From: Microbacterium sp. CH12i
GTDB taxonomy: Bacteria; Actinomycetota; Actinomycetes; Actinomycetales; Microbacteriaceae
DNA: 64,000 nt
Reading direction: 5' to 3'
Assembly (NCBI RefSeq): GCF_000685355.1
Contig: NZ_JHET01000013.1
Span: forward strand, 1 to 64,000
The translations under genes and the position numbers were made by a program. The notes beneath the pieces were generated by a model. It made no database searches. It was not told the DNA's origin and saw only the letters and a list, made by a program, of their open reading frames with translations. Shown here piece after piece: positions 17,591 to 26,332 of the stretch; the stretch's first letter is position 1, and every line of letters starts with the position of its first letter.

Positions 17591-18711
17591 TGCGCGCTAA
17601 TCTCTGTCTTCTGATCTCGGCGGCGCTCATCATCGGACTCGCCGGCTGCGCCTCTCTCCCGGCGAACGCAGGGGCGGAGGACGCCGCATTCGATAGCTGT
17701 CCCTCAGCCGCACGACAGCTTTCAGAGCTCGACCTCGCCGACGACATCCGTGCGACCACCGGCGGCTCCACCGCATGCCTGCCGACGCATGCGATCGAAC
17801 CGGTTGCCGACACCACCGCCCCCGACCTCCCCATCACAGTCACGGATGCAGAGGGTCGCGAGGTCCAGGTCACTGATGTCAGCCGCATCCTGGCCATCGA
17901 TATCTCCGGCACGATCGCCTCGACTGTCTTTGCGCTCGGGATGGGTGACAACGTCGTCGGTCGCGATTCGTCGACCGCCTTCGTCGGAACCGAAGAGCTG
18001 CCGGTCGTCACGAAGTCCGGCCACTCGCTGAACCCGGAGGCGATCCTCGAGCTCGCACCCACCGTCATCCTCACCGACTCCTCCATCGGTCCGAAGGAGG
18101 TGCGCCAACAGCTTCGAGACGCCGGCATCCCCATCGTCGTCATCTCAGATGATCGGCGACTCAACAGCACCGACCAGCTCATCGGCGAGGTCTCCTCGGC
18201 GCTCGGGATCCCCAGCCGCGGAGAAGAGCTCATCGTGCAGATGGACGCAGATCTCAACGCGGCGCTGGACGAGATCGCGCGGGTTGCACCCACGGAGAAG
18301 TCCGATCGCGCGCGGATGCTGTTCCTCTACGTCCGTGGCAGCGCCAACGTCTACTACATCTTCGGCAAAGACTCTGGGGCAGATTCACTCATCGACGCAG
18401 TGGGCGGTGTCGATGTCGCGGCAGAGATCGGCTGGGAGGGGATGAAACCGATGACCGCAGAGGCACTCGTCGCGGCCCAGCCAGATGTGCTGGTCATGAT
18501 GACAGATGGCCTGGAATCGGTCGGCGGTATCGATGGTCTCATCGAACGCATCCCCGCAGTGGCCGAGACGCCGGCCGGCATCAACCGCCGCGTGATCGAC
18601 ATGGCCGATACCGAGATCCTCAGTTTCGGTCCGCGCTCACCCGAGGTCCTCCGTGCGATCGCACGTGCACTCTACGCACCCGAGGCCGGCTCCTCCGAGA
18701 CCACAGAATGA
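17590..18711 (+). CDS. hmuT: Haem-binding lipoprotein of a haem ABC importer
   Basis: The 373-residue protein has a lipoprotein signal peptide with lipobox LAGC (Cys20). The rest is a class III binding protein with two lobes joined by a long helix. His145 (in KSGHSLNPE) and Tyr247 with Arg249 (LFLYVRGSANVYYIFG) match the His/Tyr haem ligands and helper Arg of corynebacterial HmuT. It overlaps hmuU by four bases (ATGA). It should receive haem from the HtaA-like protein and feed HmuUV. The start codon is preceded by an iron box rather than a clear ribosome binding site. Confidence 0.93.
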   Translation: MRANLCLLISAALIIGLAGCASLPANAGAEDAAFDSCPSAARQLSELDLADDIRATTGGSTACLPTHAIEPVADTTAPDLPITVTDAEGREVQVTDVSRILAIDISGTIASTVFALGMGDNVVGRDSSTAFVGTEELPVVTKSGHSLNPEAILELAPTVILTDSSIGPKEVRQQLRDAGIPIVVISDDRRLNSTDQLIGEVSSALGIPSRGEELIVQMDADLNAALDEIARVAPTEKSDRARMLFLYVRGSANVYYIFGKDSGADSLIDAVGGVDVAAEIGWEGMKPMTAEALVAAQPDVLVMMTDGLESVGGIDGLIERIPAVAETPAGINRRVIDMADTEILSFGPRSPEVLRAIARALYAPEAGSSETTE

Positions 18712-19781
18712 CCGGCGAGGTCGTCACCTCGACGCCGTCGAAGCATCGAGGGCTGCGGTTCATCCTGGTCACGATTGGGCTGCTGGTTGCGCTGGTACTC
18801 ACGTGCGTCATATCACTCGCGAGCGGTCAGTACACGCTGTCGCCGGCGCAGATTATCGGCATCTTGCTGCACGGCGTCGGCATCGATACCGCCTGGAACC
18901 CTACGAACGTGTCCGACGCCGGCGTGATCTTCAACATCCGGCTGCCGCGACTCGTGCTGGGCATCCTGGTCGGTGCGGCACTCTCCGTCTCCGGCGTGCT
19001 CATGCAGGCAATTTTTGGTAACCCGCTCGCGGATGCCGGTGTCGTCGGCGTCTCATCGGGCGCGGCACTGGGCGCGGCGGCCAGTCTGACCTTCGGCCTC
19101 ACCACATTCGGCATGTGGACCACTCCGACGATGGCGTTCGTCGGAGGGCTCATCGCAGTGTTCGCGGTGTATTTCATCAGTCGCTCCGGCGGTCGCACCG
19201 AAGTCGTCACACTGCTGCTCACCGGGATCGCCATCAACGCCATCGGCGGGGCAGGGATGGCGTTCCTGACGTTCCTCGGCACGACCTCGACTCGCGAGCA
19301 GATCATCTTTTGGCAGCTCGGCTCGCTCAACGGCGCACTGTGGCCGAACATCGCCGTTGTCGCGCCGCTGACCGGACTAGGCGTCGTGATCGCACTGATT
19401 GTCGCGCATCAACTCGATCTCTTCGCCCTCGGTGAGCGCACCGCCAGACACCTCGGCGTAAACGTCGAACTGCTGCGGATCATCGTGATCATCACCGTCG
19501 CGGTCCTGGTCTGCGCCGCGGTCGCATTCGCCGGAATCATCGGCTTCATCGGTCTCGTGATCCCACACCTCATGCGCATGCTCATCGGCCCTGCGCACCT
19601 GCCTCTCATCATCTCCTCCGCGATCGGCGGCGCGCTGCTCATTGCGATCGCCGACCTCGTCGCGCGCACAGCCGTTCCCCTTGCGGACATGCCGATCGGC
19701 ATGATCACGTCGCTCGTCGGCGGGCCCTTTTTCCTGTGGCTGCTCGTGCGGACCCGCCGCCGCTCCGGAGGCTGGGCGTGA
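18708..19781 (+). CDS. hmuU: Haem ABC transporter permease (FecCD family)
   Basis: The 357-residue protein has about ten membrane helices and the FecCD/BtuC landmarks RLPRLVLGILVGAALSVSG, QAIFGNPLADAGVVGVSSGA (residues about 85-125) and GFIGLVIPHLMRML near residue 285, which contacts the ATPase. It moves haem across the membrane as a homodimer with HmuV. It overlaps hmuT (ATGA) and hmuV (GTGA) by four bases each, so the three subunits are translationally coupled. Confidence 0.94.
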   Translation: MTGEVVTSTPSKHRGLRFILVTIGLLVALVLTCVISLASGQYTLSPAQIIGILLHGVGIDTAWNPTNVSDAGVIFNIRLPRLVLGILVGAALSVSGVLMQAIFGNPLADAGVVGVSSGAALGAAASLTFGLTTFGMWTTPTMAFVGGLIAVFAVYFISRSGGRTEVVTLLLTGIAINAIGGAGMAFLTFLGTTSTREQIIFWQLGSLNGALWPNIAVVAPLTGLGVVIALIVAHQLDLFALGERTARHLGVNVELLRIIVIITVAVLVCAAVAFAGIIGFIGLVIPHLMRMLIGPAHLPLIISSAIGGALLIAIADLVARTAVPLADMPIGMITSLVGGPFFLWLLVRTRRRSGGWA

Positions 19782-20554
19782 GTGTGCAGCTGACGGCGAC
19801 TAACATCACCGTGCGTCCATTTTCAGGGGGGAGTGCGATCCTTGAGGATGCCTCGATCTCGGTGAATCCGGGCGAGATCCATGCGTTGGTCGGGCCCAAC
19901 GGCGCGGGCAAATCCACGATGTTCAGTGTGCTCGCAGGCGACCTCACGCCAGAATCCGGCACGGTCGAGCTCGCCGGCCAACCCATCGCGAAGATTCGTC
20001 CACGCGATCTGGCACGCACCCGCGCGGTACTGCTGCAGGAAAACGCGGTGTCCTTCCCCTTCTCCGCTGAGCAGGTGGTGCGCATGGGGCGTGCGCCGTG
20101 GGCACGCACGGAATCCGAGGCTGATGACGACGACGCAGTCGCCGCTGCAATGATCGCGACCAAAGTCGGCGCTCTTGCGCACCGATCGGTGTCGTCCCTG
20201 TCTGGGGGCGAGCGTGCACGTGTAGCGCTGGCGCGCGTGCTCGCTCAGTCGACACCGATCGTGCTCCTTGACGAGCCGACAGCATCACTCGATCTCAAGC
20301 ATCACGAGGATGTGATGCGCCTGGTGCGTGCGCGGGCGGATGCCGGGGCCACCGTCGCCGTCGTCTTGCACGACCTCAATGCCGCGCTCGCTCACGCGGA
20401 TCAGGTGACGCTTCTCGCATTCGGTCGGGTCATTGCGACCGGCCCTCCTGGGGATGTGCTCACATCCCCGCGCATCGAGATGGTCTACGGGCAGCCCGTC
20501 GATGTGTTCCCGCATCCGATCACGGGGGTACCACTGATCGTGCCGAAACGATGA
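19778..20554 (+). CDS. hmuV: Haem ABC transporter ATP-binding protein
   Basis: The start is taken as GTG 19778, overlapping the hmuU stop, giving 258 residues; the 14 codons open upstream lie within hmuU. Walker A GPNGAGKS (about residues 39-46), signature SLSGGERARVALARVL, Walker B PIVLLDEPTASLD and the switch His in VVLHDLNAA are all intact. It powers haem import by HmuU. The sequence after its stop holds no obvious terminator before the convergent sterol-carrier-like gene. Confidence 0.94.
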   Translation: MSVQLTATNITVRPFSGGSAILEDASISVNPGEIHALVGPNGAGKSTMFSVLAGDLTPESGTVELAGQPIAKIRPRDLARTRAVLLQENAVSFPFSAEQVVRMGRAPWARTESEADDDDAVAAAMIATKVGALAHRSVSSLSGGERARVALARVLAQSTPIVLLDEPTASLDLKHHEDVMRLVRARADAGATVAVVLHDLNAALAHADQVTLLAFGRVIATGPPGDVLTSPRIEMVYGQPVDVFPHPITGVPLIVPKR

Positions 20555-20604
20555 GCACATGCTAGGGGTAGACCTGTCGCGGTTGAGCATGCAGGTGTGC
20601 CGGG

Positions 20605-20973
20605 CTACGGGCGCAGCGGCAGCAGATCTGCGAGATCGGCGCGTGTGCCGGATGCCTGCACACGACCCGCGGCGACAACCTCAGCCCACGACTTCGCACC
20701 GGTCGCGATGGAGATCCAGGTCGCGGCATCCATCTCGATGACATTCGGAGGCGTGCCTCGAGTGTGCCGCGGCCCCTGCACCACCTGCACCGCGCCGAAC
20801 GGCGGCACCCGCACCTCGACGCTGTTACCCGGAGCCTTCTCATCGAGCAACTGCAGCAGGTAGCGCACAGCCGTCGCCATAGTGAGGCGTGCGGGCTTCT
20901 CGCCCGCGGATTGCGCGGTGGCCACAGCATCCAGCGCGGTCCTGCCTTCTGCGGTGTCGATCTTGCGGGCCAT
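20605..20973 (-). CDS. Bacterial sterol-carrier-like protein
   Basis: The 122-residue protein starts at ATG 20973. It resembles the small SCP-fold proteins found beside purD in actinobacteria, with hydrophobic patches VEVRVPPFGAVQVVQG and NVIEMDAATWISIATG typical of the SCP-2/mycothiol-maleylpyruvate accessory fold. It probably binds a hydrophobic ligand or acts as a fold module; no enzyme motif is seen. It is divergent from the NUDIX gene, 34 bp apart. Confidence 0.7.
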   Translation of the reverse strand: MARKIDTAEGRTALDAVATAQSAGEKPARLTMATAVRYLLQLLDEKAPGNSVEVRVPPFGAVQVVQGPRHTRGTPPNVIEMDAATWISIATGAKSWAEVVAAGRVQASGTRADLADLLPLRP

Positions 20974-21007
20974 GCTCTCAGCCTACGACTGCGCGTAGGC
21001 TCGATAC

Positions 21008-21689
21008 GTGACTGACAGCCCGCATGCGGAAGGCGCCCGCGCCCAACTTCTCGCAGCGGCGCACTCCGGCGACTGGAGTCGGCGGACACTCCCGCAACTG
21101 GCCGACCCCTCCGTTGCGCGCACGTCCGCCGTACTGATTCTGTTCGGAGTGCTCGACAGCATCCCTGCGCCGACGATCGATGCCGTCGTCGCGAAAGAGC
21201 TCGACGTGCTGCTTCAGCGTCGAGCATCCACACTGTCCTCGCACCCCGGCCAGGTCTCGTTCCCCCGGCGGCGGTCGGGATCCTGAAGACAGCGACATCG
21301 TCGCCACAGCGTTGCGTGAGGCCGAGGAGGAGACCGGCCTTGACCCTGCTGGCGTCGAGATTCTCGCGACACTCCCGGAGATCCCGCTCGCCGTCAGCAA
21401 CCACCAAGTCACCCCGGTGCTCGGATGGTGGACCAGGCCGTCGAAAGTCGCAGCCGTGGACCACGCCGAGACCGTTGAGGTCTTTCGAGTGCCCGTCGCG
21501 CAACTGCTGGACCCGGCGACCCGATTCACTTCAGTGACCCGTCGTGGCGGCACGACCTTCACGGCCCCCGCGTTCGACGTTGACGGCACGATCGTCTGGG
21601 GCTTCACAGCGATGGTGCTGGATCGGCTGTTCGACACCTGCGGGTGGACGGTGCCGTGGGACGAGACCGTCCAGCGCGATGTCGTCTGA
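21008..21689 (+). CDS. NUDIX hydrolase, CoA-diphosphatase type, frameshifted as read
   Basis: From GTG 21008 the first frame ends prematurely after HPGQVSFPRRR. The second frame continues FPGGGRDPEDSD...REAEEETGL to 21689. The pre-box STLSSHPGQVSFPGG plus the NUDIX box GX5EX7REUXEEXGU is the signature of the NudL/CoA pyrophosphatase group, which splits CoA to phosphopantetheine and 3',5'-ADP. The frame breaks at a run of five C (21262-21266) where four would restore the family motif, so one C is extra. The repaired protein has about 226 residues. Confidence 0.87.
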
Positions 21690-21721
21690 CGGGGGCGCGC
21701 GCCGCTCGATAGTCTGGACGG

Positions 21722-22999
21722 GTGAAGATTCTCGTCCTCGGTTCCGGTGCCCGTGAGCACGCGATCATTCTCGCCCTCAAGGACGAAAGCGCGGATCACG
21801 AGCTGTTCGTCTCCCCCGGCAACGCCGGCATCGCGCAGGATGCGACGCTCGTCGCAGTCGACCAGCTCGATGGTGGCGCAGTCACCACTTTCGCCAATGA
21901 GAACTCGATCGATCTCGTCATCATCGGTCCGGAGGCTCCGCTCGTAGCCGGCGTCGCCGATGCGCTGCGCGAGCGCGGCATCCCCGTATTCGGGCCGGGC
22001 AAGGCTGCGGCCCAGCTCGAGGGGTCGAAGGCATTCGCGAAACGCGTGATGGATGCCGCATCCGTGCCGACCGGGCGCGCGGTGCGCGCAGCATCCATCG
22101 CCGATGTCGAGGCCGCATTCGACGACCTGGGTGCGCCGTACGTGGTGAAGGCCGATGGGCTCGCCGCCGGCAAGGGCGTCATCGTGACCTCCGATCGCGC
22201 CGAGGCGCTCGCTCACGCCACGCACTATCTTCCGGATGGCCCTGTATTGGTGGAGGAATTCCTCTCCGGCCCCGAAGTCTCACTCTTCTTTCTCTCCGAC
22301 GGCGACACCGTGCGGGCGCTGAGCCCGGCGCAAGACTTCAAGCGCGCCTACGACAACGACGAAGGTCCAAACACCGGTGGCATGGGCGCGTACTCGCCAC
22401 TGCCGTGGCTTGCTGAGCAGTTCGGCAGCGAGCAGTCGTTCGTCTCTCTGGTCACCGAGCAGGTCGCGCTCCCCGTCATCCGGCAGCTGGACGCGGAGGG
22501 CACCCCCTTCATCGGGCTGCTTTACGCGGGCCTCATTCTCACCGACCAGGGCGTGCGCGTGATCGAATTCAACGCGCGCTTCGGCGACCCCGAGACGCAG
22601 GTTGTGCTGCCGCGACTGGTCACTCCGCTTTCCGAGCTGCTGTTCGCCGCGGCATCCGGCACCCTCGAAGACCAGCCGGAACCGGTCTTCTCCGACGATG
22701 TCGCAATCACCGTCGTGCTCGCCAGCGAGGGCTACCCGGAGGCACCGCAGACCGGCCGCCAGATCTCGGGCCTTGCTGCGGCGGCCGCCGTTGAGGGCGT
22801 CCGTATCGTGCACGCCGCGACCGCAGGACCCGATGCACCAGGAGGCGACCTCGTCGCAACCGGCGGCCGCGTGCTGAACGTCGTCTCGGTCGGCACCGAC
22901 TTCGCATCCGCTCGCGCTCAGGCCTATGACGCGATCGGTCGCATCACTCTCGACGGCGCGCACTTCCGCAGCGACATCGCCGCCCGCGTCGCCGAGTAG
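21722..22999 (+). CDS. purD: Phosphoribosylamine-glycine ligase (GARS)
   Basis: PurD joins glycine to phosphoribosylamine, the step after PurF. The 425-residue protein begins MKILVLGSGAREHAI at GTG 21722 and has the ATP-grasp features PYVVKADGLAAGKGV (about 135-150), GPNTGGMGAYSPLPW and RFGDPETQV. Full length and intact. It follows the NUDIX gene by 32 bp and is convergent with the DHA2 exporter. Confidence 0.97.
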   Translation: MKILVLGSGAREHAIILALKDESADHELFVSPGNAGIAQDATLVAVDQLDGGAVTTFANENSIDLVIIGPEAPLVAGVADALRERGIPVFGPGKAAAQLEGSKAFAKRVMDAASVPTGRAVRAASIADVEAAFDDLGAPYVVKADGLAAGKGVIVTSDRAEALAHATHYLPDGPVLVEEFLSGPEVSLFFLSDGDTVRALSPAQDFKRAYDNDEGPNTGGMGAYSPLPWLAEQFGSEQSFVSLVTEQVALPVIRQLDAEGTPFIGLLYAGLILTDQGVRVIEFNARFGDPETQVVLPRLVTPLSELLFAAASGTLEDQPEPVFSDDVAITVVLASEGYPEAPQTGRQISGLAAAAAVEGVRIVHAATAGPDAPGGDLVATGGRVLNVVSVGTDFASARAQAYDAIGRITLDGAHFRSDIAARVAE

Positions 23000-23008
23000 T
23001 CGCGCGCC

Positions 23009-24562
23009 CTACCTCTTCGCCCCCAGCAGGTTCGCCGGGCGCCGCAGGAACAGCACCGCAACGACGCCGAGCAGGATAAACGCCGCAGGCAGCAGCATCG
23101 TCTGCGCCATGGCATCGGCAAAGGGCCCGGCGACGGCATCCGGTAGCGCACCGCTCCCGAACCCTCCGGATGCGGCACCGCCAGAATCCGGCAGGTTCGC
23201 ATCGAGGCGGCTCTGCATGAATGCCGCAACGGCGGCCGAGCCGAGAACAGATCCGATCGTCCTGGTGGTGTTGTAGATGCCGGCACCCGCGCCCGCCTGA
23301 CGTGGAGGGAGGTTGCGCGTTGCAGTCGTCGCGAGCGGACCCCACATGCCGGCGTTTCCCAGCCCGAGGATCGCCGAGGGGACCAGCATCCAGAGAATAT
23401 CGACTTCGGTGTTCATCATCATGGCGAAGAGGAACAGCGAAAGCGACACCAGCAGCAGGCCCGGGACCAGCATGATTCGGGGGTCGATTCGATCCAGTAT
23501 CCGACCCGCGATCGGCGAGAGCACGCCCGCCATGATGGCCATCGGAATCAGCAACAGAGCAGACTCTGTCGGTGTCAGCCCGCGTGCCAGCTGAAGGAAG
23601 AACATCAGCGGCAGCCCCTGCGCTGTCACCGTGAAGCCGACCAGGGCGATGCTGATGTTCGACCAGGAGAAGTTGCGGTCGCGGAACAATTCCATCGGCA
23701 CCAGCGGCTCGTTCTTCGTGCGCGACTGATACCAGATGAACAGCGCGAGCACGACGACTCCAGCGATGATCAGGCTCCACACCGAGATCGGCCCCCAAAT
23801 CATTCCCCAGTCGTAGGTCGCGCCCTCTTGCAGCCCGAACACGATGAGGAAAAGCGCGATCGCACTGAGGAAGACGCCAGGGATGTCGAAGCGGTGCGGG
23901 TGCGTTGCGAGCCGCGGCACGTAGATCCATGCCAGCACGAAACCGATGATGCCGACCGGAATGTTGACGATGAAGATCCATTCCCAGCCGAGACCGTCGA
24001 CGAGGAATCCGCCGGCGAGCGGCCCGACGAGCATCGCGACGCCCGAGGTGGCGCCCCACAGCCCCATCGCCGCTCCGCGCCGCTCGGGCGGGAATGTGCG
24101 GGTAATCACAGCCATCGTCTGCGGAGTCATGCACGCCGCACCGAGACCCTGCACGGCGCGCGCGACGATGAGACCGTCGAGCGTCGTCGACAAACCACAC
24201 CAGAGGGATGCCGCGGTGAATACGGCAAGCCCGATCAGGTAGATGTTCTTCGGGCCGAACCGATCACCGAGTCGCCCCGTGATCAGCAGAGGGACCGCGT
24301 AGGCGAGCAGATAGGCACTGGTGACCCAGACCACCCGGTCGAGGTTGTTGGTCGTCGGGTCAAGGGCCGCCTTGATGGCGGGGTTGGCGACGGAAACGAT
24401 CGTCGTGTCGACGAGGATCATGAAGAACCCGATCACCAGCGCCCAGAGCGCTGGCCATGGGCTCTGCGGGCGCTGTCCGACGGCGAAGGTTCCCGTCGAG
24501 GGGCCGGTAGACACCGGCGCGGATGCCGTGGCCTTGCGTTCGGCCCGGGTGGAATCCGTCAT
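23009..24562 (-). CDS. DHA2-type (EmrB/QacA) 14-helix drug exporter
   Basis: The 517-residue MFS protein has a 40-residue cytoplasmic lead, then MILVDTTIVSVANPAIK in helix 1, GRLGDRFGPKNIY (motif A) and GPLAGGFLVDGLGWEWIFIVNIP (motif C and the family WRWIF-type motif), with 14 predicted helices. Such proteins expel drugs or dyes by proton antiport. Its ATG overlaps the stop of the upstream PadR regulator by four bases, so the pair forms an autoregulated resistance operon. The substrate is unknown. Confidence 0.92.
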   Translation of the reverse strand: MTDSTRAERKATASAPVSTGPSTGTFAVGQRPQSPWPALWALVIGFFMILVDTTIVSVANPAIKAALDPTTNNLDRVVWVTSAYLLAYAVPLLITGRLGDRFGPKNIYLIGLAVFTAASLWCGLSTTLDGLIVARAVQGLGAACMTPQTMAVITRTFPPERRGAAMGLWGATSGVAMLVGPLAGGFLVDGLGWEWIFIVNIPVGIIGFVLAWIYVPRLATHPHRFDIPGVFLSAIALFLIVFGLQEGATYDWGMIWGPISVWSLIIAGVVVLALFIWYQSRTKNEPLVPMELFRDRNFSWSNISIALVGFTVTAQGLPLMFFLQLARGLTPTESALLLIPMAIMAGVLSPIAGRILDRIDPRIMLVPGLLLVSLSLFLFAMMMNTEVDILWMLVPSAILGLGNAGMWGPLATTATRNLPPRQAGAGAGIYNTTRTIGSVLGSAAVAAFMQSRLDANLPDSGGAASGGFGSGALPDAVAGPFADAMAQTMLLPAAFILLGVVAVLFLRRPANLLGAKR

Positions 24563-25182
24563 TGTTGTGCAGCCTTTCGCTGAGCGAGGTAGCGGTCTGA
24601 GTCATCGAATCCGGCGGCGCCCCAGGGGATCGCGCCAGCTTCGAGGCGAGTGAGGAGAGAGTCCATCCAGCCGATTTCGGCTTCAAGCAAGGTCTCCTGG
24701 CGCTGGATTTCTAGCAAGAATTGTTCCGGAACACCGCGCGCGCTTGTCTTGTGCAGATCAGCGAGATGCATCTCATGGTCGGCAGTGAGTGCCGATCGAC
24801 GCGCGTGCAGAAGGCCGATCACATCGCTCAGTTCGAGGTTGTGAGACTCGGCGAGCGCGATGCGAAACTCGGTCGGTCGATCAGTTCGAGGCAACTCGCG
24901 CTCCACCCAATCTCTGACAGCATCGCGACCGCTTTCAGTGAGCGTGTAGGTGGTGCGCTCGGGACGGTTGCCGTCACGGTCGGTGCCCACCTCGTCGATC
25001 AGAGCTAGCTTCTGCAGCCGCGCGACCGTGTGATAGAGCGTGCCGTTGGTGATGGTCAACAGACGATCGTCGCGACGTGCGCGCATGAGACGCGCCATCT
25101 CGTAGGGATGCATGTCACCCTCACGCAGCAGCGCGAGAACCATCACGCCCATCGGCGTGAGTCGGTCCAGCAGGTCTCTCAC
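24559..25182 (-). CDS. PadR family regulator of the drug exporter
   Basis: The 207-residue protein has a PadR winged helix (about 8-90: VLALLREGDMHPYEMARLM, TNGTLYHTVARLQKLALI, YTLTESGRDAV) and a C-terminal helical dimerisation domain ending near residue 180. It starts at GTG 25182 with a weak site. It is the first gene of a two-gene unit with the DHA2 exporter. An operator-like palindrome covers its -10 region, fitting an LmrR-type ligand-responsive repressor. Confidence 0.9.
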   Translation of the reverse strand: MRDLLDRLTPMGVMVLALLREGDMHPYEMARLMRARRDDRLLTITNGTLYHTVARLQKLALIDEVGTDRDGNRPERTTYTLTESGRDAVRDWVERELPRTDRPTEFRIALAESHNLELSDVIGLLHARRSALTADHEMHLADLHKTSARGVPEQFLLEIQRQETLLEAEIGWMDSLLTRLEAGAIPWGAAGFDDSDRYLAQRKAAQQ

Positions 25183-25199
25183 TCTTGGTCCATTCCGAT

Positions 25200-25217
25200 T
25201 AGTCCAGATGGACTATA
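25200..25217 (-). promoter_or_regulatory. Palindromic operator over the padR-exporter promoter
   Basis: TAGTCCAGATGGACTA (25200-25215) is a dyad with 7-bp arms. It overlaps a -10 TATAGT read on the minus strand (complement of 25212-25217), about 30 bp before the padR GTG. This geometry suits autorepression by the PadR product. Confidence 0.75.
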
Positions 25218-25266
25218 ACAGATGAGTGAGGCGCGAAACTAGCCCTCGCACCGGGATAATGGGCGG

Positions 25267-26145
25267 ATGAGCACTCCCTCGGACAGCACCTCCCAGAGCA
25301 TCCACGGCTGGCGACACATTTACTCCGGCAAGGTGCGCGACCTCTATGCCTCAGAGGATGCCGATGACACCCGCATCCTCGTCGTCGCCTCTGATCGGGT
25401 GAGCGCCTTCGACTTCGTCCTCTCCCCCGGAATCACGGGGAAGGGCGCACTGCTGACCCAGCTCAGCCGTTGGTGGTTCGCGCAGCTCAGCGAGTTTCCC
25501 AACCACCTCGCTGAGGGCGACCTCCCTGCCGAGGTCGCAGACCGCGCGATGCTCGCACAGTCGCTGGAGATGCTGCCGATCGAATGCGTGGTGCGCGGAT
25601 ACATCACCGGCTCCGGCTGGGCCGAGTACCAGGAGAGCGGCACGGTCTGCGGCATCGCGCTGCCTGCGGGCCTAGAAAACGGTGACCGCCTGCCAGAGCC
25701 ACTGTTCACCCCCGCGTACAAGGCACCCATGGGCGAGCACGACGAGAACATCACGTTCGAGCAGACCGTCGAACTCGTCGGTGAGGGTCGCGCAGCAGAA
25801 CTCCGCGACACCTCACTCGCGATCTATGCACGCGCCGCGGCCATTGCCGAAGAGCACGGTCTGATTCTCGCCGACACCAAGTTCGAGTTCGGCATCGACA
25901 CCGACGGCGTTCTGCGCCTCGCCGACGAGGTGCTCACCAGCGATTCGTCTCGCTATTGGGATGCCGCGACCTGGGAGTCTGGCACGACCCCGGCCGCGCG
26001 GATGGCGAGCTTCGACAAGCAGATCGTGCGCGACTGGCTGGCATCGAACTGGGACAAGCAGGGCGAGCCGCCGGTGCTTCCTGACGAGATCGTCGAACGT
26101 ACCGCCGACCGGTACCGCGAACTGATCCAGCGCCTGAGCGCCTAG
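25267..26145 (+). CDS. purC: SAICAR synthetase
   Basis: PurC joins aspartate to CAIR in purine synthesis. The 292-residue protein carries YSGKVRDLY (about 18-26), SDRVSAFDF, IECVVRGYITGSGW, LADTKFEFG and LADEVLTSDSSRYW, all family hallmarks. ATG 25267 is used. It is divergent from the padR-exporter operon and lies downstream of no other pur gene, so it has its own promoter in the 84-bp gap. Confidence 0.97.
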   Translation: MSTPSDSTSQSIHGWRHIYSGKVRDLYASEDADDTRILVVASDRVSAFDFVLSPGITGKGALLTQLSRWWFAQLSEFPNHLAEGDLPAEVADRAMLAQSLEMLPIECVVRGYITGSGWAEYQESGTVCGIALPAGLENGDRLPEPLFTPAYKAPMGEHDENITFEQTVELVGEGRAAELRDTSLAIYARAAAIAEEHGLILADTKFEFGIDTDGVLRLADEVLTSDSSRYWDAATWESGTTPAARMASFDKQIVRDWLASNWDKQGEPPVLPDEIVERTADRYRELIQRLSA

Positions 26146-26332
26146 TCGGGGGAGCTTCAGGAGCCGGAACATTTGCTCGCTGAGCCTGTAGAACTTTGCG
26201 TCAGGCCATCTGCCTCACGTCGGCATCCGGCATCGCCTCTGCCCAGGGAACACTCAGGAATCGATAGTGTTGCTCCAGCATTCCTGCCACCCGCGATACA
26301 TTCCCGACACCCCGATACTGAGGAGCCCCCGC

